The translations under genes were made by a program, and so were the position numbers. A stretch of DNA of 8,375 bases. Source: an uncultured Bacilli bacterium. GTDB taxonomy: Bacteria > Bacillota_I > Bacilli_A > RF39 > UBA660. The notes under the pieces were generated by a model. That model did not search any database. It was not told where the DNA came from and saw only the letters and a list, made by a program, of their open reading frames with translations. The stretch covers positions 1 through 8,375 of the forward strand of contig CALVRK010000045.1 in assembly GCA_944358565.1 (NCBI GenBank), given 5' to 3'. Shown here piece by piece: positions 1-7,930 of this stretch (its first letter is position 1; each line of letters begins with the position of its first letter).

Positions 1-2
1 AT

Positions 3-3000
3 GAAAATGAAAAAACTAATTTTGAAAGTGGTAAATTAAATAAAATTATTTGTAACAAAGCGAAAGACAAATATGTTTTTTGCCTTTCTTTAAAAAGCCC
101 GTTACCACTTAAAATCTATCTAGATTTTTCAAAAAAATTAAAAACTCGTTTTTCAAACGTAAAATCAATTAAATCGCAAATAAATTCAAATAGTTTTGAT
201 ATTGAAACATTAACTGATTATTACCGTCATTTTTTAGAAAACTATAGTAAAGAAGCTCCGCTTTTAAAAATGTTCGTTGGTGTTCCTTTAAAAATAGATG
301 ATGATAATTTATTGATTGATCTTACTAATAAAGCCGAAGAGATGAAATTTAATAGTATCAAACCCACTTTAGAAAAAAACTTACAGAATGCAGGTTTTAA
401 TCTCAAAATCATCACTAGAATCGATGAAACAAAAGCTCAAGAATTAAGAGAGGAAATTGAAAAAGAAAAAACCAAAGTAATTCCTAAAGTAACCGTAAAA
501 AAAGAAAGCCCATTTATCATGGGAAGAGAAATTACAGATGAACCAACACCCCTTAACCTAATCACTTTTGAAATGGATAATGTTACAGTTGATGCCAAAA
601 TCTTTGGCATTGATACATTTGAATCATCTAAAAGTAATTTTAAAATTATTACACTCAAAATAACTGATGGCACAGATAGCATGTACTGTAAAATATTTTG
701 CAAAGAAGATGCGGAATTTAATAAATATAAAAAATCTTTAAAAGAAGGAAAATATTATATTATCAGAGGTTACACTAAAAATGATAAATATTCAGGTGAA
801 ATAGTTTTAAATGCCAGGGACATAAACATCTCTATGAAAGAAGATAAAAAAAGAAAAGACGAAGCTTCAAGAAAAAGAATTGAACTTCATGCTCACAGCA
901 AAATGAGTCAAATGGATGGTGTCGCTGATGAAGTAAAATTAGTCGAAACTGCCATGAAATGGGGACATAAAGCCATTGCTATTACTGATCATAATGGTTG
1001 TCAAGCATTCCCACATGTCTTCAATTTAGTTACTAAATATAATAAAAATAAAGAAGAAAAAGATAAATTCAAAGCCTTATACGGAACAGAACTCACCTTA
1101 ATCGATGATACTGTTAATATCGTTTTAAGGCCAACTGATAAAAAACTATTAGAAACAACCTTTGTTGTCTTTGACTTAGAAACAACAGGATTTAATGCCG
1201 GTGGTGCTGACTCAATTATTGAAATAGGTGCTGTTAAAATAGATAATGGTGAAATAGTTGATAGATTTGATGAATTAATTAATCCTGGTAGAAAATTGCC
1301 AACAAAAATCACGGAACTCACTAACATAACTGATGAAATGTTACAAGATAAAGATAACGAAGAAAATGTGGTTAAAAGATTTATGGAATGGGTAGGAGAT
1401 CTTCCAATGGTTGCCCATAATGCCAAATTCGATGTTTCATTTATCGTTATGGCCCATAGTAAGTATAATTTGGGAGAATTCACAAACACCGTAATCGATA
1501 CTTTAGAATTATCTAGAGCTTTAGATACCGGTTATGCTAGACATAGCTTATCTGCTTTAGTTAAAAGATATGATGTTCCATGGGACGAATCAGCGCACCA
1601 TAGAGGAGATTACGATGCTGAAGGAACCGCCTTAGTCTTTCATAAAATGTTAAAAAAACTAGTATCTCGAAATTTTGAAACTATTAAAGATTTAGATAAA
1701 CTAGTATCAAAAGATGAAATTCATAAATATGGAGCTAGTTATCATGTCAATATTTTAGCTAAAAACAAAAAAGGTTTAAAAAACCTATTCAAAATAATCT
1801 CTTTAGCTAATACTAAATACTTATATAAAACCCCAAGAATCCTAAGAAGTGAAATTGAAAACCATAGGGAAGGTTTACTAATTGGTAGTGGTTGTTATGA
1901 AAGTGAAATATTTAGATTAGCTAGAAGTAAAAATGATGAAGAATTAGTTAACTTAATTAACTTCTATGATTATGTTGAAGTTCAGCCACCAGCAGTATAT
2001 GACCACTTGCTTCAAATGGGTGATTTTGCAAATAAAGCCGAACTCCTAGAGCACATCAAAAAAATCATCAAAGTTACCAAAGAAGCTGGTAAAATAATTG
2101 TTGCAACCGGTGATGTACATCAAATAGAACCAGAAGACACAATATATAGAGAAATCATAGTTAATCAAAAAGTTCCAGGTGGAGGGAGACACCCTTTAGC
2201 CAAAAAAGATATCAAACAAATTCCGTCTCAGCACCTAAGAACAACCGAAGAGATGCTAGAAGATTTCTCATTCTTACCTAAAGAACTTGCCGAAGAAATA
2301 GTTATTGATAATCCAAATAAAATAGCTGATATGATTGAAATCATTGAAGTTATTATCGATACTGGTGGCATTCCATTCGCCCCTAAAATACCAAACTGTA
2401 CCGAAACAACAACTGATATGGTTTATGATAAAGCCGAAAGTGTTTATGGAAAGCCATTACCTTATAATATTGAAGAAAGACTAGCTCAAGAATTATATGG
2501 TGAAGAGCCTATGAATATCATCAAAAAACACGCTGAAAAGCAAGGGTTAAAAGACGAGGAATATAATAAATATATATATTCAAATTTAAATAAAGTAATG
2601 CGCAGTTACTATGATGGTGTTAAAAACTTTGTTAAAGAAGATATCAAAGAAACAAATCCAGATTTAAAAGAAGAAGAATTAAATAAACAGGCCGAAGATA
2701 AATTAACTGGTATTATTGGCGCCCATTTTGATGTTATATATCTTATTGCCCAAAAACTAGTTAAAAAATCAAATGATGACGGTTATTTAGTTGGATCCCG
2801 TGGTTCGGTTGGTTCATCTTTGGTTGCGACATTTATGGGTATAACTGAAACAAATGGACTACCTGCTCATTATGTTTGTCCAAACTGTAAACATAGCATA
2901 TTTGAAATAGATGGAGAATCATTATCTAAAAAATACGACTGTGGTTTTGACTTGCCAGATATGAACTGTCCAAAATGTGGAACCAAAATGAAAAAAGATG

Positions 3001-4490
3001 GTGAAGATATGCCATTCGCCACTTTCTTAGGTTTCCATGCCGATAAAGTACCTGATATTGACTTAAATTTTTCAGATTTAAATCAAGCCGCTGCCCACGA
3101 ATACACTAAAGTATTATTCGGTGTCGATAATGTTTACCGTGCTGGAACCATTGGTACTGTTGCTGAAAAAACTGCCTTTGGCTATGTTAAAGGTTACTGT
3201 GAAGATAAAGGAATATCTATGCGCACTGCTGAAGTTGAAAGATTAGCAGGGGGGTGTACTGGTGTCAAAAGAACCACCGGCCAGCACCCAGGCGGAATTG
3301 TTGTTATTCCTGGCTATATGGACGTTTTTGATTTTACTCCATTTCAGTATCCTGCCGATGATGTCAATTCACCTTGGCGAACAACGCACTTTGATTATCA
3401 TGCCATTGATCAAGATGTCTTAAAGTTAGATATTTTAGGTCACTCAGGCCCTACAAAATTAAGATTAATTCAAAATATCACCGGTGATGATGTTACTCAA
3501 GTACCTTTAGATGATAAAGAAACTATGGGTATATTCTTATCACCAAAGCCTTTAGGTGTTACTAAAGAACAAATCATGAATGATACTGGAACACTAGGTA
3601 TTCCTGAATTTGGAACCCCATTTACTCTCCAAATGGTTAAAGAAACAAAACCAAAAACATTCTCAGAGCTCGTTAAAATATCTGGTTTATCACATGGAAC
3701 CGATGTATGGAATGGTAATGCTAGAGATTTAATTGAACAAGGTGTTGTTCCATTCAGCGAAGTTATTGGTTGTCGTGATGATATTATGACTTACTTAATG
3801 AAAGAGGGCTTAGATCGATTAAAAGCCTTTAAAATAATGGAGTTTGTGCGTAAAGGTAAAGCAAGTAAAGAGCCAGAGCAATGGGCTGAATATGTGAAAG
3901 AATTAAAAGCAGCTGGTATCGCTGATTGGTATATAGAATCATGTAGTAAAATTAAATACATGTTCCCAAAAGCCCATGCCGTAGCTTATGTAATCAACGC
4001 TTTTAGACTAGCATACTATAAAGTTCATAAACCATCTGTCTATTATGCCGCGCAATTTTCAGCTGAATATGATGACTTTGATATTGAAGCTATGATCAAA
4101 GGTTATGATGCTGTAAGAAGCAAAATAATCGAAATCAATGAAAAAGGCTTTGACGCTACTAATAAAGAATCATCAGTATTAGAATGTTTAAAAGTGGCGC
4201 TAGAAGCTTTAGCTCGTAATATCAAATTTAAACCAGTTGATTTATATAAAAGTCATTATCACGACTTTGTAATCGATGATGATGGAAACTTAATCCCACC
4301 ATTTAGATCCATCGATGGATTAGGTGAAGTAGTTGCCAAAAACATTGTTGAAGAAAGAGAAAAAAGGGAATTTATCAGTATCGAAGATTTACAAAAAAGA
4401 GCTAAACTTTCTTCAACCTTAATAGAAAAACTTCGCTCAATGGGTATTCTAGATGGCATGGATGAATCAAGTCAATTAACTTTATTTTAA
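3..4490 (+). CDS. polC: DNA polymerase III alpha subunit, PolC type (5' partial)
   Basis: Replicative DNA polymerase of low-GC Gram-positives with built-in 3'-5' proofreading. The frame is open from base 3 and matches the PolC N-terminal domain (KSPLPLKIY segment) well before the ATG at 270, so that ATG is internal and the true start lies left of the window. 1495 residues are visible, numbered here from base 3. In order: N-terminal domain (1-135); OB fold (190-276); PHP part 1 with HAH at 296-298; inserted exonuclease with D391/E393 (FDLETTG), D477 (HNAKFD) and H533/D538; PHP part 2 with TGDVH; polymerase core with GSRGSVGSS. A zinc site is formed by C959/C962 and C989/C992, and the catalytic aspartates are D1018, D1020 (PDIDLNF) and D1143 (LKLDILG). 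A C-terminal helix-hairpin-helix region (DGLG) precedes the beta-clamp peptide QLTLF at 1491-1495. All catalytic residues are present. A roughly 70-residue charged insertion (nt 2496-2705) is unusual and explains a length above the usual 1440 or so. Identification is very secure. Confidence 0.98.
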   Translation, partial: ENEKTNFESGKLNKIICNKAKDKYVFCLSLKSPLPLKIYLDFSKKLKTRFSNVKSIKSQINSNSFDIETLTDYYRHFLENYSKEAPLLKMFVGVPLKIDDDNLLIDLTNKAEEMKFNSIKPTLEKNLQNAGFNLKIITRIDETKAQELREEIEKEKTKVIPKVTVKKESPFIMGREITDEPTPLNLITFEMDNVTVDAKIFGIDTFESSKSNFKIITLKITDGTDSMYCKIFCKEDAEFNKYKKSLKEGKYYIIRGYTKNDKYSGEIVLNARDINISMKEDKKRKDEASRKRIELHAHSKMSQMDGVADEVKLVETAMKWGHKAIAITDHNGCQAFPHVFNLVTKYNKNKEEKDKFKALYGTELTLIDDTVNIVLRPTDKKLLETTFVVFDLETTGFNAGGADSIIEIGAVKIDNGEIVDRFDELINPGRKLPTKITELTNITDEMLQDKDNEENVVKRFMEWVGDLPMVAHNAKFDVSFIVMAHSKYNLGEFTNTVIDTLELSRALDTGYARHSLSALVKRYDVPWDESAHHRGDYDAEGTALVFHKMLKKLVSRNFETIKDLDKLVSKDEIHKYGASYHVNILAKNKKGLKNLFKIISLANTKYLYKTPRILRSEIENHREGLLIGSGCYESEIFRLARSKNDEELVNLINFYDYVEVQPPAVYDHLLQMGDFANKAELLEHIKKIIKVTKEAGKIIVATGDVHQIEPEDTIYREIIVNQKVPGGGRHPLAKKDIKQIPSQHLRTTEEMLEDFSFLPKELAEEIVIDNPNKIADMIEIIEVIIDTGGIPFAPKIPNCTETTTDMVYDKAESVYGKPLPYNIEERLAQELYGEEPMNIIKKHAEKQGLKDEEYNKYIYSNLNKVMRSYYDGVKNFVKEDIKETNPDLKEEELNKQAEDKLTGIIGAHFDVIYLIAQKLVKKSNDDGYLVGSRGSVGSSLVATFMGITETNGLPAHYVCPNCKHSIFEIDGESLSKKYDCGFDLPDMNCPKCGTKMKKDGEDMPFATFLGFHADKVPDIDLNFSDLNQAAAHEYTKVLFGVDNVYRAGTIGTVAEKTAFGYVKGYCEDKGISMRTAEVERLAGGCTGVKRTTGQHPGGIVVIPGYMDVFDFTPFQYPADDVNSPWRTTHFDYHAIDQDVLKLDILGHSGPTKLRLIQNITGDDVTQVPLDDKETMGIFLSPKPLGVTKEQIMNDTGTLGIPEFGTPFTLQMVKETKPKTFSELVKISGLSHGTDVWNGNARDLIEQGVVPFSEVIGCRDDIMTYLMKEGLDRLKAFKIMEFVRKGKASKEPEQWAEYVKELKAAGIADWYIESCSKIKYMFPKAHAVAYVINAFRLAYYKVHKPSVYYAAQFSAEYDDFDIEAMIKGYDAVRSKIIEINEKGFDATNKESSVLECLKVALEALARNIKFKPVDLYKSHYHDFVIDDDGNLIPPFRSIDGLGEVVAKNIVEEREKREFISIEDLQKRAKLSSTLIEKLRSMGILDGMDESSQLTLF

Positions 4491-4524
4491 AAAGGTGATT
4501 TTCAAAGAAAGTCATCTTTTTCTA
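4489..4524 (+). terminator. Intrinsic terminator of polC
   Basis: A 15-bp stem (4489-4503 with 4507-4521) closes a three-base AAA loop, with two G-U pairs. The lower arm starts with a run of A inside the polC stop codon and ends in TTTTT, so the T-tract is part of the stem. The A-run opposite the T-run means it could also work on the minus strand. It separates polC from the next gene. Confidence 0.8.
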
Positions 4525-4562
4525 ATCTATAAATAGTAACATTCTTCAAAGATTCTTATATT

Positions 4563-4592
4563 TTGACAAAGTGTAAAGTAAAAAAATTAAAT
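4563..4592 (+). promoter_or_regulatory. Probable sigma-A promoter of the Rpn-family gene
   Basis: A perfect -35 box TTGACA (4563-4568) is followed after 18 bp by TTAAAT (4587-4592), a 4/6 match to TATAAT. Transcription would start near 4599 and give a leader of about 85 nt that contains the hairpin at 4644-4667. A second candidate is an extended -10 (TGTTATATA, 4634-4642), but its start site would fall inside that hairpin. The -35 is strong and the -10 mediocre, and the sequence around it is so AT-rich that chance matches are likely. Confidence 0.45.
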
Positions 4593-4643
4593 TTTTCAAA
4601 AATAAAAAAGGAAAAGTGATATGTTTTGTCGTATGTTATATAT

Positions 4644-4668
4644 AGAAGGTAGATAACTCTACCTTTTT
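4644..4668 (+). promoter_or_regulatory. Terminator-like leader hairpin upstream of the rpn ribosome binding site
   Basis: A perfect 8-bp stem (AAGGTAGA at 4646-4653 with TCTACCTT at 4658-4665) closes a TAAC tetraloop. One G-U and one A-U pair extend it to 4644-4667, and T residues follow directly. It has the form of an intrinsic terminator but lies 6 bases before the Shine-Dalgarno of the Rpn-family gene and downstream of the best promoter. It could be a transcription attenuator, a block to read-in from outside, or an mRNA-stabilising 5' hairpin. The structure is plain in the sequence; its role is inferred. Confidence 0.6.
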
Positions 4669-4683
4669 AGATTGGAGGAGTTT

Positions 4684-5601
4684 ATGTCAAAAAGTTTAAA
4701 TCAAGTTAAATCTAAAGATCCAGATAAGCTTATGAATTCAATGTTTGATCCAATATTTAAATCAATTGTTCAAAATCCTGATTTTAGAAAATTACTTTCT
4801 TTGATTATCAGTCATGTAACAATATATTCACCAGGTTATATTTATGAAAATTTAGTGTTTGCTAATGCAGAGCTTCCAGTAGAAAAATATAAAGAAAGAA
4901 AAAAGATAACAGATCTTATAGTAAAGGTAGAAGGAACCATTATAAATATCGAGGCTAATAGAAGTGCGAAAGCAAGTATGGTAGCTAAGAATAATTTATA
5001 TCATCATAAAATAGCCTATGATAGATATTTATCGGGCTCTTTAGTAGATAATAGTGAAGTATTTCAATTAAATTTTAATGTTGTAAATAGATTTGATGAT
5101 AGGTTATTTATCGAATTTTGTATGAAAGATGACACAGGGAAGTTTACTGATGAAGAAAATTTTAAAAGAATACATATAAATATGGTCAAACCTTTAGAAA
5201 AGTATTATACTAATGGTAAAGGAAGTTTATCTAAGTTAGAGAAAATATTAGTAATGTTTCAGATAACTAGTAGAAAAGCGCTTAGAGATATTTCTAAAGG
5301 AGATGAGGAGTTAGAGAGTATGGCAAATATAATTGAAGATTTAAATGAAGATGAGCACATCATTGGTTTATATGACAAAGATAAAATGGATGAATGGATG
5401 AAGAAGATCGATCATGCTGAGGCTGTTAAAGAAGGACATGCTGAAGGATTAGAGCAAGGATTAAAAGAAGGATTAGAACAAGGATTAAACAAAAAAGCTT
5501 TAGAAATTGCTAAAAACATGCTAAAAGAAAAAATGAGTTTATCTGATATTGCAAGATTAACCGGACTTACAGAAGAAGAAATCAAAAAATTAGAAAATTG
5601 A
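4684..5601 (+). CDS. Rpn family PD-(D/E)XK nuclease / putative transposase
   Basis: Encodes 305 residues of the Rpn (recombination-promoting nuclease) / PDDEXK_2 type. The ATG at 4684 is preferred because GGAGG (4674-4678) sits 5 bases upstream; a TTG at 4672 would place this ribosome binding site inside the gene. The N-terminal MFDPIFKSIVQNPDF segment is typical of the family. The probable catalytic core is D77 (KKITDLIVKVEG) followed by E90-A-N92 (INIEANRS), the family's version of the PD-(D/E)XK metal site in which the usual lysine is replaced. The C-terminal third is charged and helical with repeated E-G-L-E-Q-G-L units (about 254-269), then a helix-turn-helix-like segment (SLSDIARLTGLTEEEIKKL). 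Related proteins are DNA endonucleases that raise RecA-independent recombination; whether this copy is active is inferred from intact core residues. It often occurs as scattered paralogues, consistent with an accessory insertion between polC and feoB. Confidence 0.88.
   Translation: MSKSLNQVKSKDPDKLMNSMFDPIFKSIVQNPDFRKLLSLIISHVTIYSPGYIYENLVFANAELPVEKYKERKKITDLIVKVEGTIINIEANRSAKASMVAKNNLYHHKIAYDRYLSGSLVDNSEVFQLNFNVVNRFDDRLFIEFCMKDDTGKFTDEENFKRIHINMVKPLEKYYTNGKGSLSKLEKILVMFQITSRKALRDISKGDEELESMANIIEDLNEDEHIIGLYDKDKMDEWMKKIDHAEAVKEGHAEGLEQGLKEGLEQGLNKKALEIAKNMLKEKMSLSDIARLTGLTEEEIKKLEN
5443..5490 (+). repeat. Tandem 24-bp in-frame repeat inside the rpn gene
   Basis: Two adjacent 24-bp units (5443-5466 and 5467-5490) agree at 22 of 24 positions. 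Each encodes E-G-L-E-Q-G-L followed by K or N. A partial third unit (EGHAEGL) precedes them. Such units in the helical tail of Rpn proteins can gain or lose copies by slippage without breaking the frame, changing tail length. Confidence 0.8.
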
Positions 5602-5609
5602 TTTCTTTT

Positions 5610-5638
5610 TTAACGCTTTTATTTTTATTTCATATAAT
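5610..5638 (+). promoter_or_regulatory. Promoter of feoB
   Basis: TTAACG (5610-5615, 4/6 to TTGACA) and a perfect TATAAT (5633-5638) are separated by the ideal 17 bp. The start site would be near 5645, giving a leader of about 25 nt. It begins only 9 bp after the rpn stop codon and shows that feoB need not depend on read-through from rpn, although no strong terminator lies between the two genes. Confidence 0.7.
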
Positions 5639-5650
5639 AAATTGAAATAA
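5625..5650 (+). promoter_or_regulatory. Inverted repeat flanking the feoB -10 box, candidate operator
   Basis: TTATTTCA (5625-5632) and its exact complement TGAAATAA (5643-5650) surround the -10 box and the probable start site, with a 10-bp centre. A dimeric repressor bound here would block RNA polymerase, as iron-responsive Fur- or DtxR-type regulators do at iron uptake genes. The sequence is not a clear match to either consensus that I can recall, so the regulator is unknown. An 8-bp inverted repeat in such AT-rich DNA can also arise by chance. Confidence 0.4.
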
Positions 5651-5669
5651 TGTAAAGTGGGGCGTTTAG

Positions 5670-7706
5670 ATGCGAGTTGGTTTAATAGGAAATCCTAATG
5701 TGGGAAAAAGTACGATATTTAATGGTTTAACTGGTATGCGGCAGCACACAGGTAATTGGCCTGGAAAAACAGTAGCTAAAGCTACAGGGTATAAAGTGTA
5801 TAATGGGGTGAGTTATCAGTTTGAAGATTTACCAGGAACATATTCGCTTTTAGCTCATTCTAAAGAAGAAGAGGTTACTAGAGATTTTGTTTATTTTGAA
5901 GATTATGATAGTTTGATAGTAGTATGTGATGCGACGGCGCTAGAGCGTAATTTAAATTTAGTACTTCAGGTTTTGGAAATTACAAATAAAGTAGTGGTAT
6001 GTGTTAATTTATTAGATGAAGCTAAAAAGAAAAAGATAGACATTGATTTAAAGAAATTATCATCGTTGCTTGGTGTTCCAGTAGTTGGAGTAGTGGCAAG
6101 AGATAAAAAAGGGTTTAATAGTTTGCTTGAAAAAGTTAAAGAAGTTAGTTTAAAAAAGGGCGGATATATTAAAGTTAATTATGAAAATTTTATGGTTAAA
6201 GATATTGATAAATTAGAAAAATATATTCCAAAGGTTAATGTTAATAGTGATAATATACTTTTAAGGTATTTGGCTGGAGATTTTAATTTTATAAATGCTT
6301 TTGATTATAAATATAAAACTAATTTAATGAGGAATTTAGAGGCAAAATATATTAAGGAAGATATTTTAAATAACTTAAAATTAAAAGGTATTAACCAAAA
6401 TGATATTGAAACATTAATGACAGAGACAATTAATGAAAAATGTTATAAGATATGTGAAAAGGTGGTTAGGTATAATAAGAAAAATTATGATAAAAAAGAA
6501 AGAATTATCGATAAATATTTAACCAATAAAATTACTGGTATTCCGATTATGCTTTTGCTTTTATTTTTGATTTTATGGATAACGATAACTTTAGCAAATA
6601 TTCCATCTGATTTTTTATATGATAAGTTATTTGATTTTGAGGATATTTTATATGACTTTTTGATAAATATTAATTTACCTGTTTGGTTTATAGATATGAT
6701 GGTTCATGGTGTTTATAGAGTTTTAGCTTGGGTGGTGGCGGTAATGTTACCACCAATGGCAATATTTTTTCCACTATTTACTTTGCTTGAAGATTTTGGG
6801 GTTTTACCAAGGATAGCTTTTAATTTAGATAAGTCGTTTGAAAAGTGTTCATCGTGCGGTAAACAAGCACTAACGATGGTGATGGGCTTTGGTTGTAATG
6901 CAGTTGGTGTAACTGGAGCGAGGATAATTGATTCACCAAGAGAGAGGTTAATAGCAATAATTACTAATAGTTTTGTACCATGTAATGGAAGATTTCCACT
7001 ATTAATTTCTTTGATAACGATGTTTTTAGTAACTAATAATAGTTCTGGTTTGATGAGAGCTTTTATACTTATGACATTTATTTTAATTAGTATTTTAGTT
7101 ACTTTTATTGCGTCAAAAATACTTTCAATAACAATTTTAAAAGGTATGCCATCATCATTTTCTTTGGAACTTCCACCTTATAGAAGACCACAGATTGGAA
7201 AAGTATTAGTAAGATCTTTATTCGATAGAACATTGTTTGTTTTAAAAAGAGCTATATGTGTTTCCGCACCAGCAGGTTTAATTATTTGGCTTTTTTCTAA
7301 TTTAAATTATAATGGTGTGAGTTTATTACAAATGTGTGCAAATTTTTTTGATCCGTTTGGCAAGTTAATTGGTTTGGATGGAGTAATTATAATGGCATTT
7401 ATTTTAGGTTTTCCGGCTAATGAAATTGTTATTCCAATAATGATTATGGGATATATGTCACTTGGAATGATTACAGATATGAATAATTTAAATTTACTTA
7501 AGGATTTACTTATAGATAATGGTTGGACTTATGTAACAGCTATTTGTGTAATGTTATTTTCTATATTCCATTTTCCTTGTTTGACTACTTTGTTTACAAT
7601 AAAAAAGGAAACAGGCAAGTGGAGGTGGACAATTTTATCTTTTATTGTGCCTTTAGTAATTGGAATATTGATTTGTTTTTTGGTAAAGACTTTATTTGGT
7701 TTATAA
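5670..7706 (+). CDS. feoB: Ferrous iron transport protein B
   Basis: Inner-membrane Fe(II) transporter with an N-terminal cytoplasmic G domain, 678 residues. GTPase motifs: G1 GNPNVGKS (7-14), G2 region with T34, G3 DLPG (53-56), G4 NLLD (113-116) and a G5-like loop near VARDKKG (142-148). A helical linker follows, then the membrane part from about residue 290 with two Gate regions: GFGCN (C409) with PCNGRFP (C438), and later GFPANEIVIP. Two extra cysteines form C393-S-S-C396 next to the first gate. GFGCNAVGV and PCNGRFP are the form I associate with Clostridia-type FeoB rather than the enterobacterial GFGCNVPA / PCSARLPV. It is shorter than E. coli FeoB (773 aa) but complete at both ends. 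An in-frame TAG directly before the ATG fixes this start; the upstream AGTGGGG is a weak Shine-Dalgarno. No feoA or feoC is adjacent. Related subtypes may carry other divalent metals such as Mn(II), so exact substrate is inferred. Confidence 0.95.
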   Translation: MRVGLIGNPNVGKSTIFNGLTGMRQHTGNWPGKTVAKATGYKVYNGVSYQFEDLPGTYSLLAHSKEEEVTRDFVYFEDYDSLIVVCDATALERNLNLVLQVLEITNKVVVCVNLLDEAKKKKIDIDLKKLSSLLGVPVVGVVARDKKGFNSLLEKVKEVSLKKGGYIKVNYENFMVKDIDKLEKYIPKVNVNSDNILLRYLAGDFNFINAFDYKYKTNLMRNLEAKYIKEDILNNLKLKGINQNDIETLMTETINEKCYKICEKVVRYNKKNYDKKERIIDKYLTNKITGIPIMLLLLFLILWITITLANIPSDFLYDKLFDFEDILYDFLININLPVWFIDMMVHGVYRVLAWVVAVMLPPMAIFFPLFTLLEDFGVLPRIAFNLDKSFEKCSSCGKQALTMVMGFGCNAVGVTGARIIDSPRERLIAIITNSFVPCNGRFPLLISLITMFLVTNNSSGLMRAFILMTFILISILVTFIASKILSITILKGMPSSFSLELPPYRRPQIGKVLVRSLFDRTLFVLKRAICVSAPAGLIIWLFSNLNYNGVSLLQMCANFFDPFGKLIGLDGVIIMAFILGFPANEIVIPIMIMGYMSLGMITDMNNLNLLKDLLIDNGWTYVTAICVMLFSIFHFPCLTTLFTIKKETGKWRWTILSFIVPLVIGILICFLVKTLFGL

Positions 7707-7749
7707 AGCCTTTTTTGGATCATTATTCATATTTTAAAATGATAGAAAC

Positions 7750-7779
7750 AATATCTGGTTAAAACAACTAGATATTTTT
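7750..7779 (+). terminator. Intrinsic terminator downstream of feoB
   Basis: An 11-bp stem (AATATCTGGTT at 7750-7760 with AACTAGATATT at 7766-7776, one G-U pair) has a 5-base loop AAAAC and is followed by TTT, making TTTTT with the end of the stem. It lies 44 bp after the feoB stop and fits the end of a monocistronic feoB transcript. Confidence 0.7.
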
Positions 7780-7893
7780 ATTACTAGTAAACGTGAAAAA
7801 AACGCTGAAAAATAATGGTAAATCAATGATTTTGATATTAATTTTTGGGGGGCAAAACGTTACTATTCATAGCTTAAAATAATAAAAAATATC

Positions 7894-7899
7894 TATAAT
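7894..7899 (+). promoter_or_regulatory. Possible -10 box for the intergenic RNA
   Basis: A perfect TATAAT lies just upstream of the GGGGAG-repeat region, and a start near 7906 would give a transcript of about 150 nt ending at the 8022-8053 terminator. No convincing -35 box is present at 16-18 bp, so this is a weak call in AT-rich DNA. Confidence 0.3.
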
Positions 7900-7930
7900 A
7901 AAAAGGGTTTTAGTAAAAAATGAGTTATAG

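Noticed and set aside
1..39. ATG at base 1 as a gene start
   Set aside because: That frame stops at TAA 37-39. The PolC frame begins at base 3 and continues from outside the window.
270..272. ATG at 270 as the polC start
   Set aside because: The same frame is open for 89 codons upstream and encodes sequence matching the PolC N-terminal domain, so 270 is internal.
437..1489. Minus-strand open frames at 437-703 and 1001-1489
   Set aside because: They lie fully within polC and have no family resemblance or ribosome binding site; they mirror the codon use of polC.
4259..4459. Minus-strand open frame opposite the 3' end of polC
   Set aside because: Low-complexity shadow of the strongly conserved C-terminal PolC sequence.
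4672..4674. TTG at 4672 as the start of the Rpn-family gene
   Set aside because: The ribosome binding site GGAGG (4674-4678) would lie within the gene; the ATG at 4684 is correctly spaced from it.
5597..5610. Terminator directly after rpn
   Set aside because: Only a weak A/T pairing with a T-run is present, with no G-C core; it is not strong enough to call.
7523..7762. Open frames overlapping the end of feoB on both strands (7523-7762 plus, 7529-7723 minus)
   Set aside because: They overlap the conserved C-terminal membrane segments of FeoB and have no start signals. The plus-strand frame runs into the feoB terminator.
7786..7864. Long-range bulged stem AGTAAACGT / ACGTTACT
   Set aside because: Eight pairs over about 80 nt of AT-rich DNA are likely by chance, and nothing recognisable lies in the loop.
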